This document shows, piece after piece, positions 37,212 through 44,455 of a stretch of DNA of 64,000 bases. The notes below the pieces were generated by a model. It searched no databases. It was not told the origin of the DNA and saw nothing but the letters and a program-made list of their open reading frames with translations. Made by a program: the position numbers and the translations under genes. The stretch is from positions 4,584,001 to 4,648,000 of the forward strand of contig NZ_PHHE01000001.1 in the NCBI RefSeq assembly GCF_002813455.1, written 5' to 3'. The DNA is from Pseudomonas baetica (GTDB lineage: Bacteria > Pseudomonadota > Gammaproteobacteria > Pseudomonadales > Pseudomonadaceae). Each line of letters opens with the position of its first letter. The first letter of the stretch is position 1.

Positions 37212-37537
37212 GTGAAGAACGTAACGCTATCCCGCTGATCATCACCGGTATCTGTAGCATCCTCGGCACGGTCGGGGCCCTGTGGTACTACGGCTACCTG
37301 CACTTCGCCAAGCCTGAGGATGCGTTGCTGCTGAACGAATTCACCATGCTCAAGACCGTGCCGGGTGAGGACTACAAGATCTCGTTACAGCCTGCACCGC
37401 AAGTGGCGCAGTGCATCGATGGCGTGCTGGTGCTGTTTGATACCGAACAGAAAGGGCTGACCGGTGTGCTGATCAACGCGCAGAAAAAAGCCGTGCGCTG
37501 CATGGGTGAAGAGACCCCGCAAAAACTCGAGCAGTAA
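37208..37537 (+). CDS. Small membrane-anchored hypothetical protein
   Basis: A 109-residue protein with one N-terminal membrane segment (LIITGICSILGTVGALWYYGYL) and a soluble domain with two Cys (VAQCIDGVLVLFD and VRCMGEE). Overlaps the hydrolase gene by four bases, so likely functions with it. A recurrent Pseudomonas gene of unknown function. Confidence 0.75.
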   Translation: MSEERNAIPLIITGICSILGTVGALWYYGYLHFAKPEDALLLNEFTMLKTVPGEDYKISLQPAPQVAQCIDGVLVLFDTEQKGLTGVLINAQKKAVRCMGEETPQKLEQ

Positions 37538-37547
37538 CTCGATCAAA

Positions 37548-37639
37548 CTGTGGGAGCGAGCCTGCTCGCGAATACGGATTCACCGTCAGCATGGATTTTG
37601 ACTGACACACCGCTTTCGCGAGCAGGCTCGCTCCCACAG
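37548..37639. repeat. REP doublet (REPIN) 4
   Basis: Inverted CTGTGGGAGCGAGCCTGCTCGCGAA arms. Placed between convergent genes, just before the shared terminator. Confidence 0.9.
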
Positions 37640-37659
37640 GGGGATTGTGATCGTGCATG

Positions 37660-37695
37660 AAAAAGCCCCGCCTGACTGAGTCAGGCGGGGCTTTT
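37660..37695. terminator. Bidirectional terminator
   Basis: AAAAAGCCCCGCCTGACT paired with AGTCAGGCGGGGCTTTT: a long GC stem flanked by A and T runs between convergent genes. Confidence 0.92.
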
Positions 37696-37712
37696 GCGTG
37701 ACTGCCTACAGC

Positions 37713-38501
37713 TTAGTTCGAGCTTACCGCCGAACGTGGCATCACTGGCTGGTTGTCGTTGGAAATGGTCACTTCCACACGACGGTTCATCGCACGGCCG
37801 GAGACGCTGCCGTTATCGGCAACCGGGTATTCCTTGCCGTAACCCTGAACCACGATGCGCGCAGGATCTACGCCCATTTTGATCAGTGCTACCTGTACCG
37901 ACGTCGCACGACGCTCGGACAGCGACTGGTTGTAGTTCGCCGCGCCAGTGCTGTCGGTATAGCCTTCGACGATCACTTTGCGATCAGGGTTTTCCTGAAG
38001 GAACTGCGCCAGTTTGTTGATGTTCACCAAACCGCTGGATTTCAGATCAGCCTTGTTGGTGGCGAACAGCACGTCACCGAAGGTCACCAGCGTACCGCGA
38101 TCGGTCTGCTTGGCGTTGAGGCTGTCCTGCAGCTGTTTGATCTGTTGATCGCGAGCCTCCAGACGGGCCTGAGCGCGTTGGGCGGCGGCGTTCTTCAGAT
38201 TGTTTTCAGCGGTGCGCAGGGCGATGGTCTGCTTGGCCACTTCCACGCGCTGGTTGGTCAGGTAGGCCAGTTGGTCAACCTTGGCCGCGTCTTGCTTGTC
38301 CATGTAGGCCTTGTCGGCCTTGTCCAGGTAATCGCTGGCGTCTTTGGTTTCCAGGGCCGCGACTTTGCTCGCCTGCGGGTTGGCTTGCAGGCCGGCGTAG
38401 TTGGTGCGGGCCTGTTCCAGGTTCGGGTTAGGCGGGGTAGAGCAGGCAGCCAGGGCAACGCTTGCGGCCAGAAGAGCAGGGATCATCAGTTGCTTACGCA
38501 T
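37713..38501 (-). CDS. OmpA-family lipoprotein, LptF-like
   Basis: A 262-residue lipoprotein (lipobox VALAAC, ~20). Residues ~25-140 form a helical DUF4398-like/coiled-coil region (KADKAYMDKQDAAKVDQLAYL..., QRAQARLEARDQQIKQLQD). The C-terminal part is an OmpA peptidoglycan-binding domain (VTFGDVLFATNKADL, VEGYTDSTG, YGKEYPVADN, NRRVEVTI). It corresponds in position and layout to Pseudomonas lipotoxin F (PA3692). It links outer membrane to cell wall. Followed by the terminator at 37660, preceded by the DUF4398 gene in the same direction. Confidence 0.88.
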   Translation of the reverse strand: MRKQLMIPALLAASVALAACSTPPNPNLEQARTNYAGLQANPQASKVAALETKDASDYLDKADKAYMDKQDAAKVDQLAYLTNQRVEVAKQTIALRTAENNLKNAAAQRAQARLEARDQQIKQLQDSLNAKQTDRGTLVTFGDVLFATNKADLKSSGLVNINKLAQFLQENPDRKVIVEGYTDSTGAANYNQSLSERRATSVQVALIKMGVDPARIVVQGYGKEYPVADNGSVSGRAMNRRVEVTISNDNQPVMPRSAVSSN

Positions 38502-38556
38502 AATTTATCGTCCTTTCAATCAATAAAAGTTTCAGCCTTGCGGTCGGGGTGCGCGC

Positions 38557-38946
38557 TTACTTCACTGGGCGCTGACTTTCCTGACGCAGTTCCTGAACAC
38601 CTTTCTGGGAATCCTTCACAGCCAGTTCAGCCTTGGCTGCCTGAGCCTTGCGTTCCGCTACACGAGCGTCCCATTCGGCTTGCTCGGACAGGCGACGGGC
38701 ATCGTCATACTTTTTGTCGTGCATGGCGATTTCGGCTTGTTTGAGTTTGTCCTGCGCTTGCTTCATTTCAACGGCAGCGAACTCGGTACCACCGGCGCTG
38801 ACCGCGCTGTTGACCGCAGACTGGGTCACGGCGTACTGCTCGGTCGGTGGGTTACCGGCGCAGCCGGCCAGTACGAAGCTGGTGCCGATTGCCAGGGCGG
38901 CCAGTTTCAGACCGCGCAGGTGGGTAAACGAGGTTTGGTTTTTCAT
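38557..38946 (-). CDS. DUF4398 lipoprotein
   Basis: The ATG at 38946 (MKNQTSFTHLRGLKLAALAIGTSFVLAGC) gives a 129-residue lipoprotein with lipobox VLAGC. The mature part is a long amphipathic helix rich in Ala, Lys and Glu (AVEMKQAQDKLKQAEIAMHDKKYDDARRLSEQAEWDARVAERKAQA), typical of DUF4398. The upstream frame extension has no signal. It sits directly upstream of the LptF-like gene and probably shares its transcript. Confidence 0.85.
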   Translation of the reverse strand: MKNQTSFTHLRGLKLAALAIGTSFVLAGCAGNPPTEQYAVTQSAVNSAVSAGGTEFAAVEMKQAQDKLKQAEIAMHDKKYDDARRLSEQAEWDARVAERKAQAAKAELAVKDSQKGVQELRQESQRPVK

Positions 38947-39220
38947 GGTCTTCAACTCCATTAGGCATCTCCTGAAAACAACTAAATCCATCCTGGTCGA
39001 GGAGCCGTAAGCGTCGTATGAAAGCGCGTTTTTGAAACGCTCGTTCCAGGCGTGGTTACAGCTTCCGACCGGAGGGGTTTTTCAAAAGTTCAGAAAAGAT
39101 GGCCTATCGCCAAAAAAAACTTTGACCGAATGGACAAGGGCTCTAGAGCGGGAACTTTGGCGTCGCACAGAGGTACGCGCGAGGTAAAAAGGGTGCGGTT
39201 TTCGAAGTTGTATACGGTCA

Positions 39221-39310
39221 ATGTGGGAGCGGGCTTGCTCGCGAATACGCTGTATCAGTCGACCTTGATAGCAACTGACACAGCGCCTTCGCGAACAAGC
39301 CCGCTCCACA
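39221..39310. repeat. REP doublet (REPIN) 5
   Basis: Inverted GTGGGAGCGGGCTTGCTCGCGAA arms, the right one missing a base. This is the last clearly chromosomal feature before the serine-recombinase island. Confidence 0.88.
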
Positions 39311-39467
39311 GTTTGATCTGCTTTGTGTCAGTGTTTCTGCTTGCCTTCAGCAGACGACATTTCATGCAAATGCTGCCGCGAGAGGGCGAGAAACCGCGGT
39401 GTTGGCCCGACATCTTCCTATGTAGGTGCTATGATAGAGAAAAATTGGAACACGGAAGACCTTCACC
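39311..39467. other. Probable left junction (attL) of the recombinase island
   Basis: Chromosomal GC-rich sequence changes to AT-rich sequence within this stretch. On the minus strand a frame of 29 codons (stop at 39328-39330) reads ...RFLALSRQHLHEMSSAEGKQK, which looks like the end of a real protein cut off near 39418. Large serine recombinases usually recombine just upstream of their own gene, so attL should lie around 39400-39450. The exact core cannot be set without the right end. Confidence 0.45.
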
Positions 39468-41399
39468 ATGAACACCCCTCAAACCCTTCCGGCGGTTGAC
39501 GTTCAGTCAGCTCAATCTGATGTTCCAAAGAGGTTAGCTTACTCATACGTTCGCTATTCATCTGAGCAACAGATGACCAAAAAAAACGGTGAGGTTGGTG
39601 ACTCAGTTCGTCGTCAAATGCTGAATCAGCAGAAAGCCGTTGAGACATACAATCTACATGTTGTTGACGTTTTTGAAGACCTTGGCAAGTCGGCCTTCCG
39701 TGGGAAACATCGGCTCAAAGGTGCCTTGTCTCTGTTCCTAGCCAGTCTGGATCAAGGCAAGATTCCATCAGGTGCCTACCTGCTCATTGAGTCGTTTGAC
39801 CGTCTGAGTCGGGAAAGGATGACCGATGGTTTGACTGTTGTTCTGACCATTCTCCGCAAGGGAATCAAGATCATCACAACTGATGATTTGAAGCTTTATG
39901 ACCTGTCGATCAAGGGTAAAGACCTAGAACAGACCATCATGATTACGGTTCTGTTGGAGCGTGCGAACAACGAAAGCACAACCAAATCTGACAGGCAAAA
40001 AGCTAAGTGGGATGGTCGCCGGGAACGGATTATCAAGGGTGAGAAGAAATTCTTGAATAAGAATGTCCCTTGGTGGATAGCTCTTGATGAATCGACCGGG
40101 GCATATTCGTTGATACCAGAGCGTGTGGCTGAGCTGAAAACCATCTATGAACTGTTGATGGTCAAAAACCTTGGCTTACGTGCAACCGCTGCATTCATAA
40201 ATGAAAAGAACCCTTTAAAGGTTGGTTTTGGCAAGAATCCTGAAAACTTCGGTTGGACGGCTCGCGGTATCAAAAGAATGATTGAAACGCCTAGTCTCTA
40301 CGGTAGCTTAGAGCTATGTGAATACATTTATGAGAATGGTAAAGCTACACCAGACCGGAAAACCGTCAAGGTAATGGACAGTTTCTATCCAGCCGCTTTT
40401 TCAAAGCATGAAGTCGAAGTGTTGAAAGCAAAGATTTCAAGTCGTATGACTAGTAAAGAACGGCCTACAAAACGTGACCTTCAATACTATAATATTTATC
40501 ATGGTTTAATTAAGTGTGCTTTCTGTGGCGGCAATGTTCGTTTTTCGCAAAAGCAAAAGTATTCATATCTTGTGTGTCGAAATTCAGAAATCAAACTGTG
40601 TAAGCACCCTAAAACCCTCAGTATGCAATATGAACGGTTCCATGAAGTATTTTTCAAATACGCTGAACACTACAATTTTGATCTGCTGATTAAATCTGGC
40701 GTTAATGATAATGATGTGGTTGTAAAAGAAATCACTGAGCTTGAAGAAACTATTGCGTCTGAGAAATACAAAGCTCAAAAATTTACTGAAAAGCTATTTG
40801 ACATGTTCGATGGTGATATTCCCAGCGAGCAAGAAGCCGCTCTAATCACTAGAAACAAAAAAATTAAGCTGCTGGAAGCCAAGGCTAACGCTCTGCGGTC
40901 AAAGATTGTCTATGTGGATACTGATGCTGAAACCATATCTGACGCCATTCAGTTAGCTTCTAAGCTGGTTGAGACTAAAGATGGTCGTCTTGAGTTAAGC
41001 AATTACCTGAGCAAAGTGATTGACAAGATGGTGGTTGATTTCGGGAAAGCCCACAACCGGGACGGTGATTACGTCAAGGTTTTGTTCAAGAACAAAGATT
41101 TCAGTCATCACATGTTGATAGGCAAAACCACTGCTTACAGCTATGACAGTGATGGTGAGCTGTTCCTTGATACGCTGCAGGGTATTACCAGAGAAGATGG
41201 TTATTATCTGGAAGCTCAAAAGGCCCAAGATGAATGGTTTGAGGTTCCTGATTTCACTGATGAAGAGATACAAGCCGCTGGTGAAGCTAATAGAATGAAT
41301 CCTGAGTTTAATGGGAATGCTGAACCAGACCGCGACGATTACCCTACTGAGGCTGAAATGCGAGAAGTCTTTGCAGAGGTAGATAAGAACCTTTCATAA
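39468..41399 (+). CDS. Large serine recombinase (integrase)
   Basis: A 643-residue recombinase: N-terminal resolvase domain with catalytic Ser about 31 (YVRYSSEQQ) and ESFDRLSRERMTDG, then the recombinase domain (IPERVAELKTIYELLMVKNLGLRATAAFINE) and a zinc beta-ribbon (CAFCGG...CRNS...CKH). A coiled-coil section (EITELEETIASEKYKAQKFTEKL) follows, with an acidic C-terminus. It should integrate and excise the island by attP x attB recombination without a long duplicated target. Codon and base use are AT-rich relative to the chromosome to its left. It is the first gene of the island. Confidence 0.92.
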   Translation: MNTPQTLPAVDVQSAQSDVPKRLAYSYVRYSSEQQMTKKNGEVGDSVRRQMLNQQKAVETYNLHVVDVFEDLGKSAFRGKHRLKGALSLFLASLDQGKIPSGAYLLIESFDRLSRERMTDGLTVVLTILRKGIKIITTDDLKLYDLSIKGKDLEQTIMITVLLERANNESTTKSDRQKAKWDGRRERIIKGEKKFLNKNVPWWIALDESTGAYSLIPERVAELKTIYELLMVKNLGLRATAAFINEKNPLKVGFGKNPENFGWTARGIKRMIETPSLYGSLELCEYIYENGKATPDRKTVKVMDSFYPAAFSKHEVEVLKAKISSRMTSKERPTKRDLQYYNIYHGLIKCAFCGGNVRFSQKQKYSYLVCRNSEIKLCKHPKTLSMQYERFHEVFFKYAEHYNFDLLIKSGVNDNDVVVKEITELEETIASEKYKAQKFTEKLFDMFDGDIPSEQEAALITRNKKIKLLEAKANALRSKIVYVDTDAETISDAIQLASKLVETKDGRLELSNYLSKVIDKMVVDFGKAHNRDGDYVKVLFKNKDFSHHMLIGKTTAYSYDSDGELFLDTLQGITREDGYYLEAQKAQDEWFEVPDFTDEEIQAAGEANRMNPEFNGNAEPDRDDYPTEAEMREVFAEVDKNLS

Positions 41400-41402
41400 C
41401 GC

Positions 41403-41663
41403 TTCATACTCGTTCATACCCGATGTGAACCGTTCATACGCAATGTGAATGGTTCATACCAAACCCTAAACAGTATTACACGCTCATAACAATTCATACC
41501 CGATGTGAATTGGTGGAATTTTTTTCATATCGAATGTGAAGGGTTCATACGGTTTCTTAAAGAATATGAAGTCTTCATACTCGGTATGAAATCTTATTAT
41601 TACGGCATTTAATAGAGTATGAATCCTTCATACTCAGTAAGATTTCTTCATATTTAGTATGAA
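41403..41663. repeat. Phased TTCATAC dyad array (candidate partition centromere)
   Basis: Six 17-bp dyads of form TTCATAY-N3-DTRTGAA start at 41413, 41433, 41493, 41524, 41574 and 41647. Half sites start at 41403, 41453, 41544 and 41627. Spacings are close to whole helical turns (10, 20, 20, 40, 31, 20, 30, 53, 20). The array fills the gap between recombinase and parA and ends about 70 bases before the parA start. This fits a centromere/operator bound by the ribbon-helix-helix partner. Iterons of a replication origin are an alternative, but no rep gene is seen. Confidence 0.8.
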
Positions 41664-41731
41664 GACCCCTTGAATAATATTTATTGCATGATAATTTGAT
41701 CGAAAGGCAATCAATAAAGGAGAATCAAAAA

Positions 41732-42580
41732 ATGGCAGCAATCAATAATAGTTTTTATAAGGGTAAGGTGATTTCGGCACTCAGCACTAAGGGGGGTGTA
41801 GGAAAGTCTACTGATTGTCTTCATATCGGTTATCAGTTGAAAAAGAAGTACAACCTTTCCTTTCAGTATCTTGATGCTGACGCTCAGGAATCAGGAACCA
41901 ACCATTTCATCTGTCGTGCAAGCCTTTTGAGTGACTGTAAGGGTGAAACAGATTCCCCTAGAGTCCGCCCTATTCCAGATGATGTGAAACGACTCGTGAA
42001 AAGGCTTTTCAAAGACTCAGAGCCTTATGTAATGCCAAACATCATCAAGAAAAGTGATTTCGCAAATTATCTGAAAGAATCGAAAGGTTTTTATGATGGG
42101 TTTATCATTGATACACAAGGATCTGACTCTACGACATCACGTAATGCTGTAACAAGGTCTGATATTGTCATTATCCCCGTCAATCCATCCGGTCTTGTGA
42201 TTAATGAGCTTCATAAAGCACTTGGTGTGATCATGACAGCAAGAAGCTTCAACCCCAACATCCGCACATTCATTGTGTTTAACAGGGTTGTGAAAAGTGC
42301 CACCAAGATGATGAGAGAGCATATCGAAACAGTTAACGAAATATTGAGTCAATACTTGTTCCATTTACATAATGGTGCAACAAGTGATGCAGAGCAAATT
42401 TACGTTTGTGAAACGGTTATCACTGAAAGGCAGGACGTTTACAACAACGTAGATGTCGGCTTGAACGCTTTCGAGCTTTCGAAAGGTAAAACCTGTGACG
42501 CTGAAATTCAGTTTGACACGCTCCTTGATGAAATCGAATACAAATACAATCTTAACAGCCAAATATCGGAGGTGGCGTGA
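41732..42580 (+). CDS. parA: ParA-family partition ATPase (short, type Ib-like)
   Basis: I start it at ATG 41732, which has AAAGGAG upstream, not the earlier TTG. The 282-residue protein has deviant Walker A KGGVGKST (about 20-27), Walker A' region with DTQGSDS, and no N-terminal helix-turn-helix, like ParA proteins of type Ib partition systems. It is a cytoplasmic ATPase that moves DNA through a centromere-binding partner. The stop overlaps the next gene, and the dyad array lies just upstream. Such cassettes stabilise plasmids and excised integrative elements. Confidence 0.88.
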   Translation: MAAINNSFYKGKVISALSTKGGVGKSTDCLHIGYQLKKKYNLSFQYLDADAQESGTNHFICRASLLSDCKGETDSPRVRPIPDDVKRLVKRLFKDSEPYVMPNIIKKSDFANYLKESKGFYDGFIIDTQGSDSTTSRNAVTRSDIVIIPVNPSGLVINELHKALGVIMTARSFNPNIRTFIVFNRVVKSATKMMREHIETVNEILSQYLFHLHNGATSDAEQIYVCETVITERQDVYNNVDVGLNAFELSKGKTCDAEIQFDTLLDEIEYKYNLNSQISEVA

Positions 42581-42948
42581 TGAATAAATTCGCAGCGGCG
42601 ATTGCTGAGCAAAAACAGAAAATGCCTGTAGCACCAATGACAGATATTGAAACCTTCATCCAGTCAGCACCATCTGATGGTGCATTGACTAGGGAACCCG
42701 TAGTTGTAGCGGCCATTAAATCCCCTATCGAACGCCTTCTTGACCAATTGATGGCCCATAAGCAAGATGTATCGAATAACGGTAAAGGTAAGGCAGAAAG
42801 AATCACAATCAGCTTCCCAAAAGAGCAATTGATAAAGGCTGAAATTATAAAGCTGTTGCTAGAATCGGAAAAAGAAATGCCGTTGGCTATGTCTCAAGTG
42901 ATTTCTATCCTGATTGACCGTGGCTTTGATTCGATGATGAAAGAATGA
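42580..42948 (+). CDS. Ribbon-helix-helix partner of ParA (putative ParB-type)
   Basis: A 122-residue protein from the ATG at 42580 (GGAGG seven bases upstream), overlapping the parA stop. Residues 1-65 are a flexible, low-complexity region. Residues ~68-122 (ERITISFPKEQLIKAEIIKLLLES...LAMSQVISILIDRGFDSMM) fit a ribbon-helix-helix DNA-binding fold. Small RHH partners coupled to short ParA proteins bind upstream dyads as centromere and as operator, so this is the likely binder of the 41403-41663 array. Confidence 0.72.
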   Translation: MNKFAAAIAEQKQKMPVAPMTDIETFIQSAPSDGALTREPVVVAAIKSPIERLLDQLMAHKQDVSNNGKGKAERITISFPKEQLIKAEIIKLLLESEKEMPLAMSQVISILIDRGFDSMMKE

Positions 42949-42967
42949 CGCACATGATAAAAACAAG

Positions 42968-42991
42968 AAAACCCCGCCATTGGGGTTTTTT
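42968..42991 (+). terminator. Terminator of the par cassette
   Basis: AAAACCCC, loop gccatt, GGGGTTTTTT, starting 20 bases after the partner gene stop. Confidence 0.88.
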
Positions 42992-43042
42992 ATTGTCCTT
43001 GTTCCTGCTTTTATTACCAGAATGACTTTGATTTTCAGGCAA

Positions 43043-43069
43043 CAAAAAACCTTCTTTCGAAGGCTCTTT
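43043..43069 (-). terminator. Terminator of the 43080 gene
   Basis: On the minus strand GAGCCTTC, loop gaaa, GAAGGTTTTTT, about 15 bases after the gene end. Confidence 0.85.
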
Positions 43070-43079
43070 ATGCTGATTC

Positions 43080-43583
43080 TTACTTGATGATCTTGACAAC
43101 GATGGTTGAACCAACGCTTGTCTTAGATACAATGCCGGCATTGCAACCAAATGTTCGATTTGCTTCTGTGTGAGTTTGTATCACACATTCTACGCCATTT
43201 ATTTGTAATTTCGTTGCGTTATTAAATGAATCATCGTCAGGTGCAACAACTGAGAAAGTATCAAACTGTGAATTCAACGGCCATCTCAATTGCTGAGCGA
43301 ATGGTTGTGCATCGCCTGCCGATTTGTAAAGGCTAACAATATAATTACCTGTATTGTCCAATAGGGTCTGGTGGTTTGAAGTCAACGTGATTGATTTGTC
43401 TTCAACCGGCTCAGTTGGTGTTGTTGGTTCTGTTGGCTGCGTTGGTTGTTCAGTGCTGCCTTCAGCCATAACGATTGATGTAGCATCGACTGGAATTTTT
43501 ATGAGGTATTCAGCAGTAGCTGATAAAGATAAAACGCTGGTAACTAAAGCGATTGCTAATGTTAATAATGATTTGTTTGGCAT
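43080..43583 (-). CDS. Secreted protein with Pro-Thr-Glu repeat linker
   Basis: The ATG at 43583 gives MPNKSLLTLAIALVTSVLSLSATA, a Sec signal peptide, and a 167-residue precursor. After the signal comes a short domain and a TEQPTQPTEPTTPTEPVE linker. A C-terminal beta-rich domain with two Cys (VECVIQ, FGCNAG) follows that could form a disulfide. The spacer-conserved island promoter lies 29-56 bases upstream. Function unknown. An extracellular or periplasmic role in transfer or surface contact is possible. Confidence 0.65.
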   Translation of the reverse strand: MPNKSLLTLAIALVTSVLSLSATAEYLIKIPVDATSIVMAEGSTEQPTQPTEPTTPTEPVEDKSITLTSNHQTLLDNTGNYIVSLYKSAGDAQPFAQQLRWPLNSQFDTFSVVAPDDDSFNNATKLQINGVECVIQTHTEANRTFGCNAGIVSKTSVGSTIVVKIIK

Positions 43584-43611
43584 AATGTCCTTACTGTTGT
43601 TATATAGTTTC

Positions 43612-43639
43612 ATTTTACCATATGAATTTCCAATTGCAA
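43612..43639 (-). promoter_or_regulatory. Island promoter with conserved spacer, copy 1
   Basis: TTGCAA, 16-base spacer containing GGAAATTCATATG, then TAAAAT on the minus strand, directly before the secreted-protein gene. It shares its spacer with four other sites (50352, 53585, 55139, 60625). Confidence 0.75.
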
Positions 43640-43693
43640 ATTTTAAAAAAAGAAAAACCAGCTTAGTGCTGGTCTGTCAATCTTCTCTTCTGA

Positions 43694-44125
43694 TTAATTT
43701 GATAAAAGCTCAGAAAATATCTGTTTATCATTAAGGTTCATTCGTTTAACGTTGTTGGCAGCAAACGCCTTATCTGATTTTCTAACAAGCTTGCTTGCTA
43801 GTTTTGAATACTTTGTTTCACTCAGAATAATCTTGATGATTTCATCATGCTCATAGAATGATTCACGAATCACTTCTAGCGTTCTGTTGTAATCAGCCGT
43901 AATGGCAATATCAAGGACTGATTCAAGAGAGTCAGTAGATAACTCAAGCTTTCCTTCTACGCAAAGCTCTAGGTTGATTTTAACGAGTGTGAAGCAATCT
44001 TCTGACCCTACAATGTTGTAGTTGTCGCAAGGAAGATAGTGAAGGATGATTGATTCTTCGGATTCGTTGGTTACAGCTCTTAGGTAACATTCTCCTGTTT
44101 CAAGGTTTGCAAATAGTTTGTTCAT
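43694..44125 (-). CDS. Hypothetical protein
   Basis: A 143-residue soluble, acidic protein with no recognised domain (LETGECYLRAVTNESEESIILHYLPCDNYN near the start). AT-rich like the rest of the island. About 110 bases separate it from the secreted-protein gene. Function unknown. Confidence 0.6.
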   Translation of the reverse strand: MNKLFANLETGECYLRAVTNESEESIILHYLPCDNYNIVGSEDCFTLVKINLELCVEGKLELSTDSLESVLDIAITADYNRTLEVIRESFYEHDEIIKIILSETKYSKLASKLVRKSDKAFAANNVKRMNLNDKQIFSELLSN

Positions 44126-44217
44126 GTGATTGTCTAAAATTGTTGTCTTACTTTTAATTTACATTATAGTAATGACCTGTCAAGGTGGTAGTAATAAAAA
44201 TAATCATTATTCAGATA

Positions 44218-44245
44218 AAAGGAAACCAGCGTTAAGCTGGGTTCT
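44218..44245 (-). terminator. Terminator after the small acidic gene
   Basis: On the minus strand AACCCAGC, loop ttaac, GCTGGTTTCCTTTT, about 30 bases after the 44273 stop. Confidence 0.7.
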
Positions 44246-44272
44246 TTGAGTGTTTATTGATTTATTCAAAGA

Positions 44273-44455
44273 TTATCGGCGTACCTCATTAAGTTTCTTG
44301 ATAAGGTCTTCCATGTCCTGCTCATCGTCAATTAACAGCTCAGGTAGAATCTCATGTTCGAATTTGAGATTTCCCAATTCAAAATCAATATAGTCTTCGA
44401 ACGATAGTCCTGTTAATTCAAATGCATCTTCTTCTGTGTAATATTCTTTGTTCAT
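44273..44455 (-). CDS. Small acidic protein coupled to the ArdC-like gene
   Basis: The ATG at 44455 (GAGGAAAG upstream) gives 60 residues, strongly acidic (EEDAFELTGLSFEDYIDFELGN, DDEQDMEDLI). It overlaps the ArdC-like stop by four bases. Small acidic proteins next to antirestriction genes may be DNA mimics, but I see no specific family and this is only a suggestion. Confidence 0.6.
   Translation of the reverse strand: MNKEYYTEEDAFELTGLSFEDYIDFELGNLKFEHEILPELLIDDEQDMEDLIKKLNEVRR

Noticed and set aside
30393-39310. Five long inverted repeats considered as terminators or a CRISPR
   Set aside because: They share the Pseudomonas REP sequence, are dispersed between genes and lack T-runs.
41403-41663. 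Repeats considered as a CRISPR array
   Set aside because: Repeats are 17-bp dyads with irregular 10-60-base spacing and no uniform spacers, and no cas genes lie nearby.
41684-41731. Upstream TTG start for parA
   Set aside because: The ATG at 41732 has a strong ribosome site and gives the usual short N-terminus before Walker A.
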